A stretch of 49,260 nucleotides of DNA, taken from Azolla pinnata (taxonomy: Eukaryota; Streptophyta; Polypodiopsida; Salviniales; Salviniaceae). The stretch spans positions 4,135 through 53,394 of the forward strand of contig JBBBWG010029388.1 in assembly GCA_037176905.1 (NCBI GenBank), written 5' to 3'. This document shows positions 1 through 11,053 of the stretch, one piece after another. Made by a program: the position numbers and the translations under genes. Numbering within the stretch: the first letter of the stretch is position 1; each line of letters begins with the position of its first letter. The notes beneath the pieces were generated by a model that was not told where the DNA came from, ran no database searches, and saw only the letters and a program-made list of their open reading frames with translations.

Positions 1-2169
1 GCAACAGCAGGATCATGCTCTAGAAAACGGTAAAGATGGTATCCATCTTCAAACAAGTTTTCCCTGGAAGATCCAGCCGCAATATAATTCATAACCATAT
101 GTACTGGGCACGCTGTTACATATAGAGAGCTATGGAATGCGTACATATAATACACATATGCATTTATGTATTATGTACTCTAGAAGCTTCACCTCTCTAT
201 CAACAAGTTGGTTCTGCTCACTAACATCTGGGAAGATTCTGGCACTTACAACGACTTATAGATTCCGATCTAAACTAAGAAACTTAAGTGGAGTAATCAA
301 TTCAATCGATATATGAAATACTTAAGGAAGTGAACGAAGGAAAATTTGCTGGATTTTCACATTTCCTTGAAATGACAGTGACTTAGTCCTTGAAATTGCA
401 GAGAGATAGTTCAATGCCTCTTTAGTTCCTAAGTAGCATAATCAGTATGTGGAATACTTACCGTAGTACATGATGGAAGAAATGCTTGCCAGCAACTTTC
501 CTTCCGAATTCTATGGCCTAAAATCAAAACATCAACAAATTAACAATTCCCTACCTTTTAACAATATTTCTCCAAGGAAAGAGGGCAACGACACGATCAT
601 GCATAAATGAGAATACATCAATTTCGAGAAATCTCTCATGGCCTCCATTTCCGTGCCCTTTAGTCTTCTTTTACAAAACAGTTCCCACGTATCCTCTTTC
701 ACTTCCATTGTATGACAATTTCAAACCTAGGAATTTTTGGAAACTAATTTGTGGTTAACCCTAATTGAAGTATGTGCATGCTAAGGCATCCTCGCGTATA
801 GTATAAGCCATCCATGAAATACTGAAAGGTGTCACTAACCTGCATCATGATCACAAATATATGAGTTTTTATGCAAAAGAGGCATGCAAGTCAGCTATAA
901 ATGTTGATAGCTTTCTTTTATATGGAGCCCAGGAGACACGGATGAATTCTTGGCATCCAGAATCTGTCCCTGCCCATCAAATTGTTTTGCTTATCATCAA
1001 ACAAATTCCTAAGATTGCACCCACAATCAAAGCTATCATCAAGAGTATAACGATCCATGGACGCATATATCATTAGAACAAACCGGTGTTGAACCCAATT
1101 CGAGAAAGTAGCAGCAACCATACATGCATCTATCGAAATAATCATCATAAAAATGATTAAGACTGACTACATACCACTACACAACTAGGAGCAGAGCATC
1201 ATAAACGCAGTAAGATTAACCAGTTTAAAGAGCAAGAACACGACACAAAAACAATGACCAAGAAAGCAGGAACTCACGAACCTCCTCTCTACTGCAACAC
1301 AGATATTCCTGGAAGACTTCGACCGCGTCTGCCCCGAGAAAACACTTAGAGAACAGCCTCATCTTATGGAACCGATCTTTCACTTGAACTCTCTCCCTCA
1401 ATCTCTTCACAATCGGTGCAAATTCATCGCGCTTCAGCACAAGAGGGTCATTGTCCCCATATACAGGGGGCTCAGGGGCGATCAAAGGACATTCTTTGCC
1501 CAGTATCTCCATAACCTTCTGATCTAGCTCACCTGTGGAATACAACGCATTCATTTCTTCGATGCCTCCCATGAGAACCTCGTTGAAGAAAGTCTGGGGA
1601 ACGGAGCATGTCCCGGTTCTTTCTTCTAGCTCGGCTTTCCGTTGGGGGAAGATGTCGATGTTGATCTCCACGTAACTGAGGCCCTTCTTTCGAAGAAGCG
1701 ACCTCATCGTGCGACAGTCTTGGCATGAGCCTCTGGAAAACAGAGTAACCCTACCTTTCATCGGTCTAGGGTTCTTCTTCTCTGTACCGACGAAGGGATC
1801 TTGCCCTACCATGTACATCTCTTCTCGGCCTCCTCTTTCTTCGTAATCGTTGTCTTCGATCAAGCCGAGGTCTTCGAGCTTCTCGGACAGCCTTCTCATG
1901 ATTTTGCTCACGGAAATGCCTCTCTCCTTCACGAAGCTCATGAAGGAGGAGGCTTTCTCCGGCCAGTCCACGGAAAGCATGCCAGCGAAAGGAGGAGAAG
2001 AAGGGTGGGGAGGAGGAGGGGAAGAGGAGAAGGGGAAGATGGTGGTCTGTTTCACAATTGGCGAGATGGGTTGTTCTGCAATCGAGCTTGTTCCATTGAG
2101 GAGAGGTTTATCGGGGGATAGAGGAACAACAGAGGCCCCAAGATCGCTAACATGGGCAGACTTCTCCAT
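1..2169 (-). CDS. Glutaredoxin-DEP domain protein (GRX-DEP-DUF547 family), 3' end outside window
   Basis: Exons by splice signals and phase: 1282-2169 (start codon at 2169), 462-517, then 1-63 continuing past the left edge. Exon 1 encodes a low-complexity N-terminus with a Pro/Ser run (about residues 49-60). A glutaredoxin fold follows at about 139-224, with CQDC at 149-152 and the cis-proline stretch TCSVPQ. The DEP domain starts at about 245 and ends across the two small exons (AIEFGRKVAGKHFFHHVL, then NLFEDGYHLYRFLEHDPAV). The exon 1 donor after GAGGAG and the acceptor before GCCATAG keep the DEP frame intact. Plant proteins with this order normally carry a C-terminal DUF547 domain, which would lie left of the window. 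The glutaredoxin part suggests thiol-disulphide exchange or Fe-S handling and the DEP part membrane or signalling association, but the role of the family is poorly known. The identity is sure; the 3' half is unseen. Confidence 0.9.
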
Positions 2170-2177
2170 AGCTGAGC

Positions 2178-2219
2178 AGAAGAAGAAGAAGAAGAAGAAG
2201 AAGAAGAAGAAGAAGAAGC
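2178..2219. repeat. (GAA)n microsatellite in 5' leader of the GRX-DEP gene
   Basis: An uninterrupted run of about 14 GAA units, followed by an interrupted GAA/GCA tail to about 2262. It lies directly upstream of the start at 2169, so the mRNA leader would carry CUU repeats. CTT/GAA runs in 5' leaders are common in plants. Confidence 0.9.
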
Positions 2220-2583
2220 AGAAGAAGAAGCAGAAGCAGAAGAAGCAGAAGGAGGAGGAGGAATGATGATGGCGATGGAGGAAGACTACTGCTGATCAAG
2301 GTCTTGAATCAAAAATCTCTGCAATTCCATGAGCGCTGCTGTGTTGAAGACGAAGAAGAGCACACAGAGAAGCAGAGAGCTTTCTATGTATACAGAGAAA
2401 TCTTCTGCTTTTTCTCAGCCCACCATAGCTCTGATTCTTCCACTGCCACAGTAAAACAGGAAAGATCTTCACAGCTCTCTGTGTTCTTTCATCCATGGCA
2501 GATTGAAAGCCATTCCTTCCATGGTCCACAAGAGCTTCCTGCTACAATCCACCACAACTTCCAGCACACAAACCCTAACAGCT

Positions 2584-2617
2584 TCCTCCTCCTCCTCCTC
2601 CTCCTCCTCCTCCTCCC
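2584..2617. repeat. (TCC)n microsatellite
   Basis: About eleven consecutive TCC units in a generally pyrimidine-rich stretch upstream of the GRX-DEP gene. Confidence 0.9.
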
Positions 2618-2635
2618 TGACACAGATCCATGTCA

Positions 2636-2985
2636 GCTTGAAAACCCATTTCCACAACAGAGCTTTCCTTCCATATCTCCCTCCCCAACACTTCACCAAA
2701 ACCCTAAACAGAACAGCTTCCTCCCCGAGCTCCACAACACAAATCACGGTTCATACCTTCCTTCCATATCTCCCTCCCCGCACCTCACAGAAACCCTAAA
2801 CAGAACAGCTTTTCCTCCCAAGCTCCACAACACAATCATGGTTCGATTACTGCTCTTTGAAAAACTTCTCCCCCAACTAGCAGAACAGCTTCCTCCCAAG
2901 CTCCACAACGCAATCATGCTTCATTACTTTTGCTTTGAAAAGCTTCTCCCCAACTTCACCCAAAAACCCTAACAGCAGAACAGCT
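2636..2985. repeat. Imperfect tandem repeats with CCCTAAACAGAACAGCTT core
   Basis: The phrases ACCCTAAACAGAACAGCTT, CTCCCAAGCTCCACAA and TTCCATATCTCCCTCCCC recur three to four times with drift. Units are roughly 70-110 bp and partly scrambled. No coding sense is seen. Confidence 0.7.
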
Positions 2986-3208
2986 TCCTCTTTCCCAAAA
3001 CACAATCATTTGCTGCTGTGTGGCGTTGTTTTCCGAGGCAACACAAAGATCGATGGAGTCGATCGAACGAAAAGATCGAAGCCAGCGAGCGCGATCAGGT
3101 CTAATGGTCTGACGATCGAAACGCGCGACTTTTTTCCGCCCACGTCGGCAAAACGTCGAGCGCGAGCTCGCGAGCGAATGCGTGTGGAAGAAAATCGACA
3201 TTAGTATT

Positions 3209-3446
3209 CGCAATCATCCCCTCGATCGATCGATCGATCGAACCCGATCTCTGGATTATGTCGATCATCCATCGAAATGATCGATCTATGATTCGATCGA
3301 CCATCGCAGACCTCGCGATCCCTTTTTCTCGCAATCATCCCCTCGGTCGATCGATTGAACCCAATCTCTGGATTATGTCGATCATCCATCGGAACGATCG
3401 ATCTATGATTCGATCGACAATCGCAAACCTCGCGATCCTCTTTTCT
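3209..3446. repeat. Tandem duplication, about 121 bp unit, (TCGA)-rich
   Basis: Copy 1 is 3209-3329 and copy 2 is 3330-3446. Both begin CGCAATCATCCCCTCG and carry CTGGATTATGTCGATCATCC and ATCTATGATTCGATCGAC. Copy 1 has a longer (TCGA)n run (about 3223-3241). The density of GATC/TCGA is very high. Confidence 0.9.
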
Positions 3447-4910
3447 CGCATTCAAATCGCTCCTCTCGTCAAACGTTTGACCCACGTGCTAGCATCATCT
3501 CACCTCAAAGCTATCCATACACGTATAATAAGTAGCCGTTTCAAACTTGTAGATCCCGTTGTGCGCATGTCTGCGTGAATCGCATCGCAGCAGCACGTAG
3601 CACACGTTGCTTGCATCGTAATCCATCGAACCAAATGCGATATATCTAAGCACAGTGGGCAGTTCCAGAGTTATATATATTACGATTCTTTTCTGGATGC
3701 CCATCTCTATTTCAAGCGCTTCATGCATCGGTCGTAACGCGAGGGCAAGTGGGCACCGGATATTTTACATGGAAAAATAGTCGCAATCTCTGCGACGTGC
3801 AAAAGGGAAATAGTTAAGCAGTTTGTTTTCTATCATCGATACGGTTGTCGAGAGGATAGCAAGCTATACTATCGATGGCATGCAATTGATCCAAAGGAGA
3901 AGAGTGCCGATCATTTAACGATTAACTTGTATCCTATGTTAATCAGCTAATCCTGTCTCGATTTAGAGACAATCCAATGCTCCTCACTCTATGTTAATCA
4001 GTTAATCATTGCTTAGTTTAGCAACAAATCGACTCTATGCTGATAAGACATGCAAACAGAAGAAGCAATTCCTTAATAAAACTACCATAAAAAAAACCGG
4101 AATTCATGTGTGAAGGCCGATAACTGGATTGAAAGTATGTATAACCAAACTACACAAGTGGCACGGACTCGAGATCGTAGATTTGAAGTATGCGCAGAGA
4201 AGGAATGTTAATTCTGTTGCAGAATGCGCTTCTGGTAGAGCATTCTTTGCGTGTTTCCAGCAAGCAAAGCATGAGGAGAACTTGACCAGTAACCCACCAA
4301 GCGAAGGTAAAAGAAGGTGAATCACACTATGGCCATGCTCATCGGCCATCATCATCAGTCATCATTGTTTATTCAGCGCCTCAACGAGCACATCTGATGC
4401 TTCCAAATCATCACTATGAATGAAGTTCTCACATTGCATACCTCATTTTTGTATCAAGCACCCACTTCACCAGCCATAAACAAATTCATCATTATCAAAC
4501 CTTTCAAGAAGCACTAACAAATTTAGCACTCTAACCTGAATTTTGTCAACAAATGAATTCAAGAGAACCACTGCATCCTATGTTGGTAAACATTAGCGAA
4601 CCTGAGCATCCACCAACTATCATCACGACAAGCTTGCAAAAGACCAGACATTAACATATGAAAGAATTGTTGACTTGTTCCAATGGTTCCACTATATTAG
4701 CACATTAAACTAAGAAAATCGCAAAGACTGAATATCGTATTTCTATATACTGTGATGAAGAAGGAATGAGTTCCTTCTGTTTCTAATGTCTCATCAATGT
4801 TCAGCGAACCTCATGACAACTTGAGGCTATCTTAGAGGAGAGAGGTGTTCCCCATTTAGATCAAGTATTTCTACCAATCGGCAAGAGGTAATAGGTATAA
4901 ATGGATGCCA

Positions 4911-7900
4911 CTACACCCACTGTAGGGTCGAAAGGCATCGCAGTACAACCACATGAAGTGAAACAAAAAACAGCATTCCTACTTTGACATGCTTGGATGC
5001 AATCGTTCTAGCATAGCGACCGACAGCATTCTTATAGGATGCCAAGATCGGCATGCTGCCCAGCAGAAATGCAGTCGGGTTACTAGTGCTGAAGTTCATG
5101 GATTGCATGAACGTCAATGTTCTACTCGTCGCCGGAACGAGTGGCCCATGTTTAATTTTCAGCTCTACAGTTAAACCAATCTTAGGAGTACCTTTCTTGA
5201 TGCAGACAGACGGCTCGTTAGCCACAGTAGGCTGCAACATATTCCTCCTCTGCTGGCGATGCACTCGTTGAAGCCTCTTTACTTCATATTTGAGAGCTGT
5301 ATGTATAGCTTCTGCATAACGGGAAGGATTGTGATCTCGAGAGATGGTTCCACTTAAGCCATAAGCCCCAGGATCACTGAGGGTTTCCAATGGATGGGGA
5401 ATGTTTAAGAAAGCTCTCTGGGCTGCCCGAAGTTCAATTTCATTCTTTGTGTCTTCTCCATTAACTGGATGTCGTAAAAGGTAGAGTCCATGACCACGTG
5501 GAAGCAAAGCATGAGGTGGGGCAACATTCTCTTGGGGTTGTAAGACAAATATTTGACCCATCGGAGCATACAAAAGCTTCTGGAATGACATGCAAGCAAA
5601 ATATATTAATGATCCCCATCACACAAAGGTAAACCACAGATCACACACAACACACAATGCATTGATATCACATACAATGCCGAAGCCATTTTATATATAT
5701 CAAATGCATTCATGAAGCCCTTATACATATGTGCATGGTATCAGCTAATACGCTATATCATGACTTATTACCTGGCTATTCAAGCACGGATGATCCCGAA
5801 ACCTCCCATTAAGTCTCTTCAACACATGTGCAACATAGTCAGGATAGTCGCAAGAAAAAGCTCGTGGCACTATATCCTGGTGCATAATGATGGATTGGAT
5901 GTGATTTCGTGGAAGGTCTAAGTTCCGAAGAAGAAGATCACCGCCACACATCATGCAAGGCGAACCGAATGTTACTACTGGAAGCATACACTTGCTAGTA
6001 ACAACACCTCGGATTTGGAACATGAGTGCAAGAAGAATTGCAAGACTTCCACCCAAAGAATGCCCAGTTAATCGAATTCGAGCACAGTCACCGTGTTTGG
6101 TTATATGAGTGATAATCTCCGGAAGAACTTGCTCATAAAGACCCTTTGCAGCTTCATAAATGCCATGATGGACAAGAGTATCTAATCCCTGAAATGCCAT
6201 TAACCCATAAAACTTACTTTCCAGTTTTTAAGGCCAAAATGCTATGCTAGTTCAACATGTTTTTATACAACAAATCCCAACTAACCTCGAATTTCGTTGG
6301 CTCAAAAGATAAGTTAGTTTGCCATGATGCAAGTGTTTCTGAGCCCTGTATCATGATATCATAAAGAATGAAACCCCTTCTCAATAAGAAACCACAGCCA
6401 ACTCTGGTAAAACAATGACATTGGACTTTTCAAACAGCGTACCTGTATCACTAAATATCTCGTACAAGAGCTGACATCGTCGCAAACAAACCATTCACAA
6501 GGGCAAGAATGGTATGACTCTAAATCCTTTGCCGCAGTCATTTTTGTCTCCTGTACAAGCTTGTGTTGTTAAACTGTATTCAATAAAAGATCCCAAACTG
6601 AGATTCTACGGTGTTCTCTAAACCTTTTGTCTAAGCATTCAACCCATAATGAAAGGCCAGATAAGAAATTACTTTATCCTTAATTTCCAGTCCATTATCA
6701 ACCCTGCTTGATCCTGGTTTCGCACTTCCATCATTCGAAGCCTCCGTGCTAGAGGACGTACTTGAACGTTCGCCTTTCTTTGCATTGGCTTCTATTGCTG
6801 CCTTCTTATTGATGGATGATGTGACAAACTTCAGTCGATGAGACTTCAAGAGATTTCCTGGCTGTGTCAACACCAATCAGATACAAAGATACACCAACAG
6901 GGACGTTACATTATTTGAGATGGTTAACAGGCCGCATTCCAAATGGTACGGGAAGTATTTCAACTAGTACCGGAATTAGGCATAGTAAGAAGTTTGTTTG
7001 TGTGCAATGTTATTAGTGTCATTGGTTGCTCTAGGGATTTGTGGCTCACGCAACAATTGGCATCACATTTTGGCATGCAACAATAAGGCTTCTAGTGCAT
7101 GCAAGCATCAACAAGTTTGCCATAGACACAACGTCAAACTGAGTCTCAAAATCTATGATAAGGAATTAATGGTTTCACAATAAAAGGGGCTAACCATACT
7201 CAAGTACACTCGCCTGTCTTTTCTGTACTCTTGACGTACCTTACTGACCTCACAATTGGGATGATTGTGCAGTAGGATCCCCCTGTACACCCTTTTCTTA
7301 TTTAATCACTAACGATGTGCCTCACTGGCTTACTTCATTGGTATCTTTTTAACTTCCCTTTGATACACTTTTTGAATCTTTCTTCTCAATTGAACAACCT
7401 TACCAGTCTTGCCTACAATAGGGATGACAGCATTGAGGTCGAAAAAACCATATCAAAGATGGGGACAAAGAATATGCTGCCAGAAATTATGGTGTCGGAC
7501 ACTAGTATCTTTCATGACACTAGCAATTGATTGCATCAAGAATTGGTTCTGTGCATTACTTCGGGCACCCACCCATAACATATATAAGAATTATACCATG
7601 TATGTAGGAGCCTGGTATGGGACACTAGCATTCATCACGACAAAACTAAAAACTTCCAAAATTGCAGTGATAATTTACTAAATATGCTTTGTTAAACCTA
7701 AGAGACACATGCACAATTAGCTTGCTAGCTTCGTCATTTCCACGAAAATTATCTATCTTCCCATACATTTTTATAACCAGATCTTTTTTTTCCTTATTTT
7801 CCTTTGCCATTTTTATTTCTCACAATGTCCCTTTTTTCATTTACTGTTTTGTTAAGAGTTAAAACGTTTAGAATACTTTTTTATTGACACATATTATAAC

Positions 7901-9229
7901 GTATTTTTTCTCTGAGTACATGAACTACTTTACTAAGTAAATGGGGACAACATTCGGCTTATCATCATAAAGGTATTTTTATGTACAGCATAATTCAAGT
8001 GGTATTATGCTGGTATGTATGAAGCAAATAGGCACATATGAGTATCCAATTAAGCATAAGATGGAAAATACAGGAAATCCTACCTGAATCTTAGGGATGG
8101 TGTAAGCCATATCACAAAGTAATGACAACGGGGCGAAGACCTTCATATCGAACAGCGATGCATCCTGCAAAAATTTGGAGAAGGATTCCTGGGTATGAAC
8201 GACCTTTGTAAAAGGTACCTCCAATGCTGTACAACAATCACTCCCACAACAAGCATTGTCTGCATCGCAACAACCTGATTCCAAGCTCATGTCAGTATTC
8301 TCTGGTATTGACCATTCTGGAAAAATCTTTGTGTTAGAATCCATGAGAATCTGGGTTGGATCTTCACTGAAACTCACTACCGCAGATCCTGCAATCTGTT
8401 CTTCAGGAGCCTGCCTCTTTGAAGCTGCCCAAAACTTCCATAATCCTGCAAGAAAACTCATCTTCCTTGCAAGGAGCTTTGAATCATCCACAGATTTTCC
8501 AATCTGAGACTCCATTGGAGAAGAAATTCCTTTTGAATCGTCATTACCAACTTTGGAACAATCAAGTGGAGGTGAAGGCGATGAGTTTCTGTCATCTTCA
8601 CCTGGTACACATTCTCGGTTTTCGTTTCCATATGTTACATCTGAGAAAGAGGATGCATTTCTTTCTGGATCAATATTCTCGTTTAATATTCGCCGATTTC
8701 TATCTTCCCTTGAAACTACATCCGCAAAAGAATCACTCTTCAGATCGAGACATTCTCCTCCTGCCTGGTCAATTACTGTCTCGATCCCTAGAATTGAGAA
8801 AGAAGAAGAAAATATTTCTTTTTGTGGATCTAAGCACCCGTCTTGTTCCTGATCTACTCCTACATTGTTCCCAACCAGATGCGCGTTTTCCGCTTGGCAG
8901 TTTGCATAAGCCATAGCCGGAGGTTCTGAGCATTTCCTGTCTAAAAACCGCATGATTCGAAAAGGCCAATAAATGACAGAACGCGACGAAGGTGCGGGTA
9001 CAAGCTTCAGGCTTGAATCTCTGCACAAAAACTCCGAAACTTGATCAGACGATACCAAGACCGGAGCCGATTTCATCGGAGGAGGAGGAGGAGGGGGAGG
9101 GGGGCAGGTACAGAGATGAACAGGAAGGGAGGGAGAATCTGAAGAATCTGGCGAATGCTCGGCCGCTGCCGCAACGATCGGGGAGGGGGAAGCTTTGAAA
9201 AACGTGATTCTTGACAGGAAAGACTCCAT
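4911..9229 (-). CDS. PLIP: Class 3 triacylglycerol-lipase-like protein, plastid lipase (PLIP) type
   Basis: Six exons, all joining in phase 0: 8084-9229, 6673-6861, 6443-6550, 6286-6345, 5772-6188, 4911-5579. The protein is about 862 aa. The N-terminus (about 350 aa) is poorly conserved, with a nine-proline run and acidic stretches, and may include a plastid targeting region. PLIP-like sequence starts at [18 protein letters not shown] and continues with [23 protein letters not shown] and [16 protein letters not shown]. The lipase core has the nucleophile elbow GHSLGGS (Ser about 545), Asp about 606 in HQDIVPRAF and His about 634 in DHPCLN. This matches the Arabidopsis PLIP1-3 family, which releases fatty acids from plastid membrane lipids. 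The C-terminal tail of about 80 residues is unlike PLIP1. A GTAGGA donor-like site near 4977 means the last few residues could instead be intron. The member (PLIP1, 2 or 3) is not resolved. Confidence 0.93.
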
Positions 9230-9310
9230 GATTGATTGGCACAGGAGACGGCAGAAAGGTCGGGGGATCTAGCGGCCAGAGGTCCCGGCGAGGACTGGAA
9301 CCTGCGGGAA

Positions 9311-9352
9311 TTAGGGTTAGGGTTAGGGTTAGGGTTAGGGTTAGGGTTAGGG
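9311..9352. repeat. Interstitial telomere-type array, (TTAGGG)7
   Basis: Seven perfect TTAGGG hexamers on the plus strand. The array lies about 80 bp upstream of the lipase start codon, inside its likely 5' UTR. The unit is the six-base form rather than the usual plant TTTAGGG heptamer. Confidence 0.95.
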
Positions 9353-9439
9353 TTTTGAAGGCTGGAAGATACGCGCACCAACAGCGTGACGCAGAAACGC
9401 GTTTCTCTGCTTTTTTTTTCCCTGCATTTAATTTTTTTT

Positions 9440-9447
9440 TTAAATAG
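9440..9447 (-). promoter_or_regulatory. TATA-like element of the PLIP gene (tentative)
   Basis: TATTTAAA on the minus strand, about 210 bp upstream of the start codon. A second A/T element (AAATATAC) sits at about 9466-9473. The position between the heat-shock-like elements and the 5' UTR fits a core promoter, but no transcription start is known. Confidence 0.4.
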
Positions 9448-9509
9448 GAATATTGCCCGCGTTTTGTATATTTAGCGTTCTCCATAATTAACCGAATGTT
9501 TCTGGATTC

Positions 9510-9527
9510 TTCTAGAAGCTTCTAGAA
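9510..9527. promoter_or_regulatory. Perfect four-unit heat shock element
   Basis: TTCTAGAAGCTTCTAGAA is an 18-base perfect palindrome made of four alternating TTC/GAA units at exact 5-base spacing, the consensus for HSF trimer binding. It lies about 280-300 bp upstream of the PLIP start and about 60-85 bp beyond the TATA-like element. Binding itself is inferred. Confidence 0.75.
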
Positions 9528-9550
9528 ACATTCTCCTTTCGGAAACACTC

Positions 9551-9563
9551 TTCGAGAAGCTTC
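9551..9563. promoter_or_regulatory. Second heat shock element, three units
   Basis: TTCGAGAAGCTTC gives three alternating TTC/GAA units at 5-base spacing, 23 bp beyond the first cluster. The pair strengthens the case for a heat-responsive PLIP promoter. Confidence 0.6.
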
Positions 9564-9596
9564 TAAAACACTCTCTCCCACACTTGAGCTCTGAAA

Positions 9597-9657
9597 ACCC
9601 TAAAACCCTAAAAACCCTAAAACCCTAAAAACCCTAAAACCCTAAAACCCTAAAAAA
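9597..9657. repeat. Degenerate CCCTAAA array (telo-box type)
   Basis: About eight ACCCTAAA units in which the number of A's varies. Single telo-boxes recur at about 9786 and 9976. Telo-boxes are known promoter elements of plant growth and ribosomal genes; here they lie about 370-430 bp upstream of the lipase start. Confidence 0.9.
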
Positions 9658-9726
9658 CTATCTGCTCAAGGAGATTACGTGCGGCGGTTTTTCGTCCCCA
9701 ATTAATTAGCGTTCTGCTAGCATCTG

Positions 9727-10200
9727 ATCAAAACCAGCCGAGCTCGCTGTAGTGACTGACTAATTACTTAAGCTCCAAACCCGAAAACCCTAAAAAACCT
9801 CTCCAGAGATTAGTCGAGGAGATGGCTTCCTTCCCTTGTCTGTGGAGCTAATTACTTGATTACTGATAGCCTTGTTCTACTAACGATTCGATCAAAACCA
9901 TGGTCATATTGGTGTACCCGACCGATTCTGTGATGACCCATCTACTGACTAATTGCTTAAGACCCAAACGCTAAAACCCTAAAAAAAACCTCCCCAACAT
10001 CAACAATTCGAAGTTAGTGCAATGGGGGGAAAAAAAACAATCTCTTGGTGGAAGTTAGTCAAGGAGCTTACGAGAGACAATTTTCTTCCTCTTATTTGCG
10101 AAACTAATCACTTAATTGCTAATAGGCCTCGTTGCTCTAACATCTGATTGAAATCGTGGTCATATTGGCGTGCCCAACACACTGTATTGACCCAATCTAC
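9727..10200. repeat. Diverged repeat copies carrying telo-box motifs
   Basis: A block with GATCAAAACCA, a variable section, GACTAATTGCTTAAG and CGCTAAAACCCTAAAAAA occurs near 9727, again from about 9890, and partially from about 10145 (GATTGAAATCG, TGGTCATATTGGCGT). Copies differ in spacing (about 163 and 255 bp). No reading frame is shared. Confidence 0.65.
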
Positions 10201-11053
10201 TGACAAGTAGAGTCCAATTCGGACCCATCTCCCGTAGTTGATCGAGTCAATACCACGATTTGGGGATACCCATTTGACAAGGCTTGGCTAATACTATCGA
10301 CATCCATTTCTACTACACCAGATTTTGTTGTTGAGCTGAAGATTTGACATTCCAAGTACTGGCAGGTCGGGGATCGCAAGCTCAGATGCCCCCATTTCAG
10401 CGATCCAAAATCATGCTTCTTGGGCTGATTTGGATTATGTATGTATATACAAAGGAGAAGCTCAAGATTCTTGCTCAAACTTGGAAGCAATGACTCCGCA
10501 TTTGGCAAAACCCAATGTGCATTGGATTGATTCCTGGAGGGGGAGAAAAAAAAACATCAGTTGTTATCACAAAATCATTACCTGCTATTCGAGTAATTTC
10601 AAACACGTTGAGACCATACCTGTGCGTATTAACAAAATGACCACCAAAGCTCATATGTAACCATATCTGTAACCAAACCAAATATGAGATTTGATCATGA
10701 CATATTCATTTTCAACATGAAGTATTCAACATGACAGCCTGCTGCTGCTTGTCTCCAAATCGTACATGTTCTTATGAGAACTTTATACCGCATTTGATAA
10801 TACATATACTTTGGACATAAGTACAAGTGTAAACAAAATGAGAGGAGAATTACAAACTAGGTTGTTTTACATTCACCGTGATTTCTAAAAAAGCGTTGTA
10901 AAATAGAAGATTATACAACAGAACACTCCGGTTGCTAGGCGTACAATCAACCCCTGGGGCTGGTTTAGTTGCATCGTGAATTCTAGAGTGCTTTGGACCT
11001 TCACAACAAGCCATTGGAAAGGAAGATTTCAAGTGGACTGGTATTTCTGCTCC

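Larger units (their letters stand above)
2220..4910. other. Intergenic stretch without a supported gene
   Basis: This lies between the start of the GRX-DEP gene (minus) and the 3' end of the lipase gene (minus), so it should hold the GRX-DEP promoter and the lipase 3' UTR. It contains a TCC run (2584-2617), imperfect tandem repeats (2636-2985), a GATC/TCGA-rich tandem duplication (3209-3446) and a small duplicated motif around 3935 and 3990. The short open frames here show no family resemblance and I do not call them genes. Confidence 0.7.
9230..11053. other. PLIP promoter and SMC2 3' flank
   Basis: No gene is supported. The 9230-9600 part is the lipase leader and promoter: TTAGGG array, TATA-like element and heat-shock-element-like clusters. 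The 9597-10200 part carries CCCTAAA arrays and diverged repeats. The 10200-11053 part is presumably the SMC2 3' UTR and downstream DNA; I see nothing else in it. Confidence 0.75.

Noticed and set aside
1850..2266. Plus-strand lysine-rich frame over the GRX-DEP start
   Set aside because: It is antisense to exon 1 and extended only by the GAA microsatellite.
9045..9485. Open frames reading through the TTAGGG array
   Set aside because: The repeat lacks stops in several frames. The codon content is just repeated dipeptides and the region is the lipase leader.
9311..9657. Chromosome end or telomere
   Set aside because: The arrays are short, irregular and flanked on both sides by ordinary genes, so they are interstitial.
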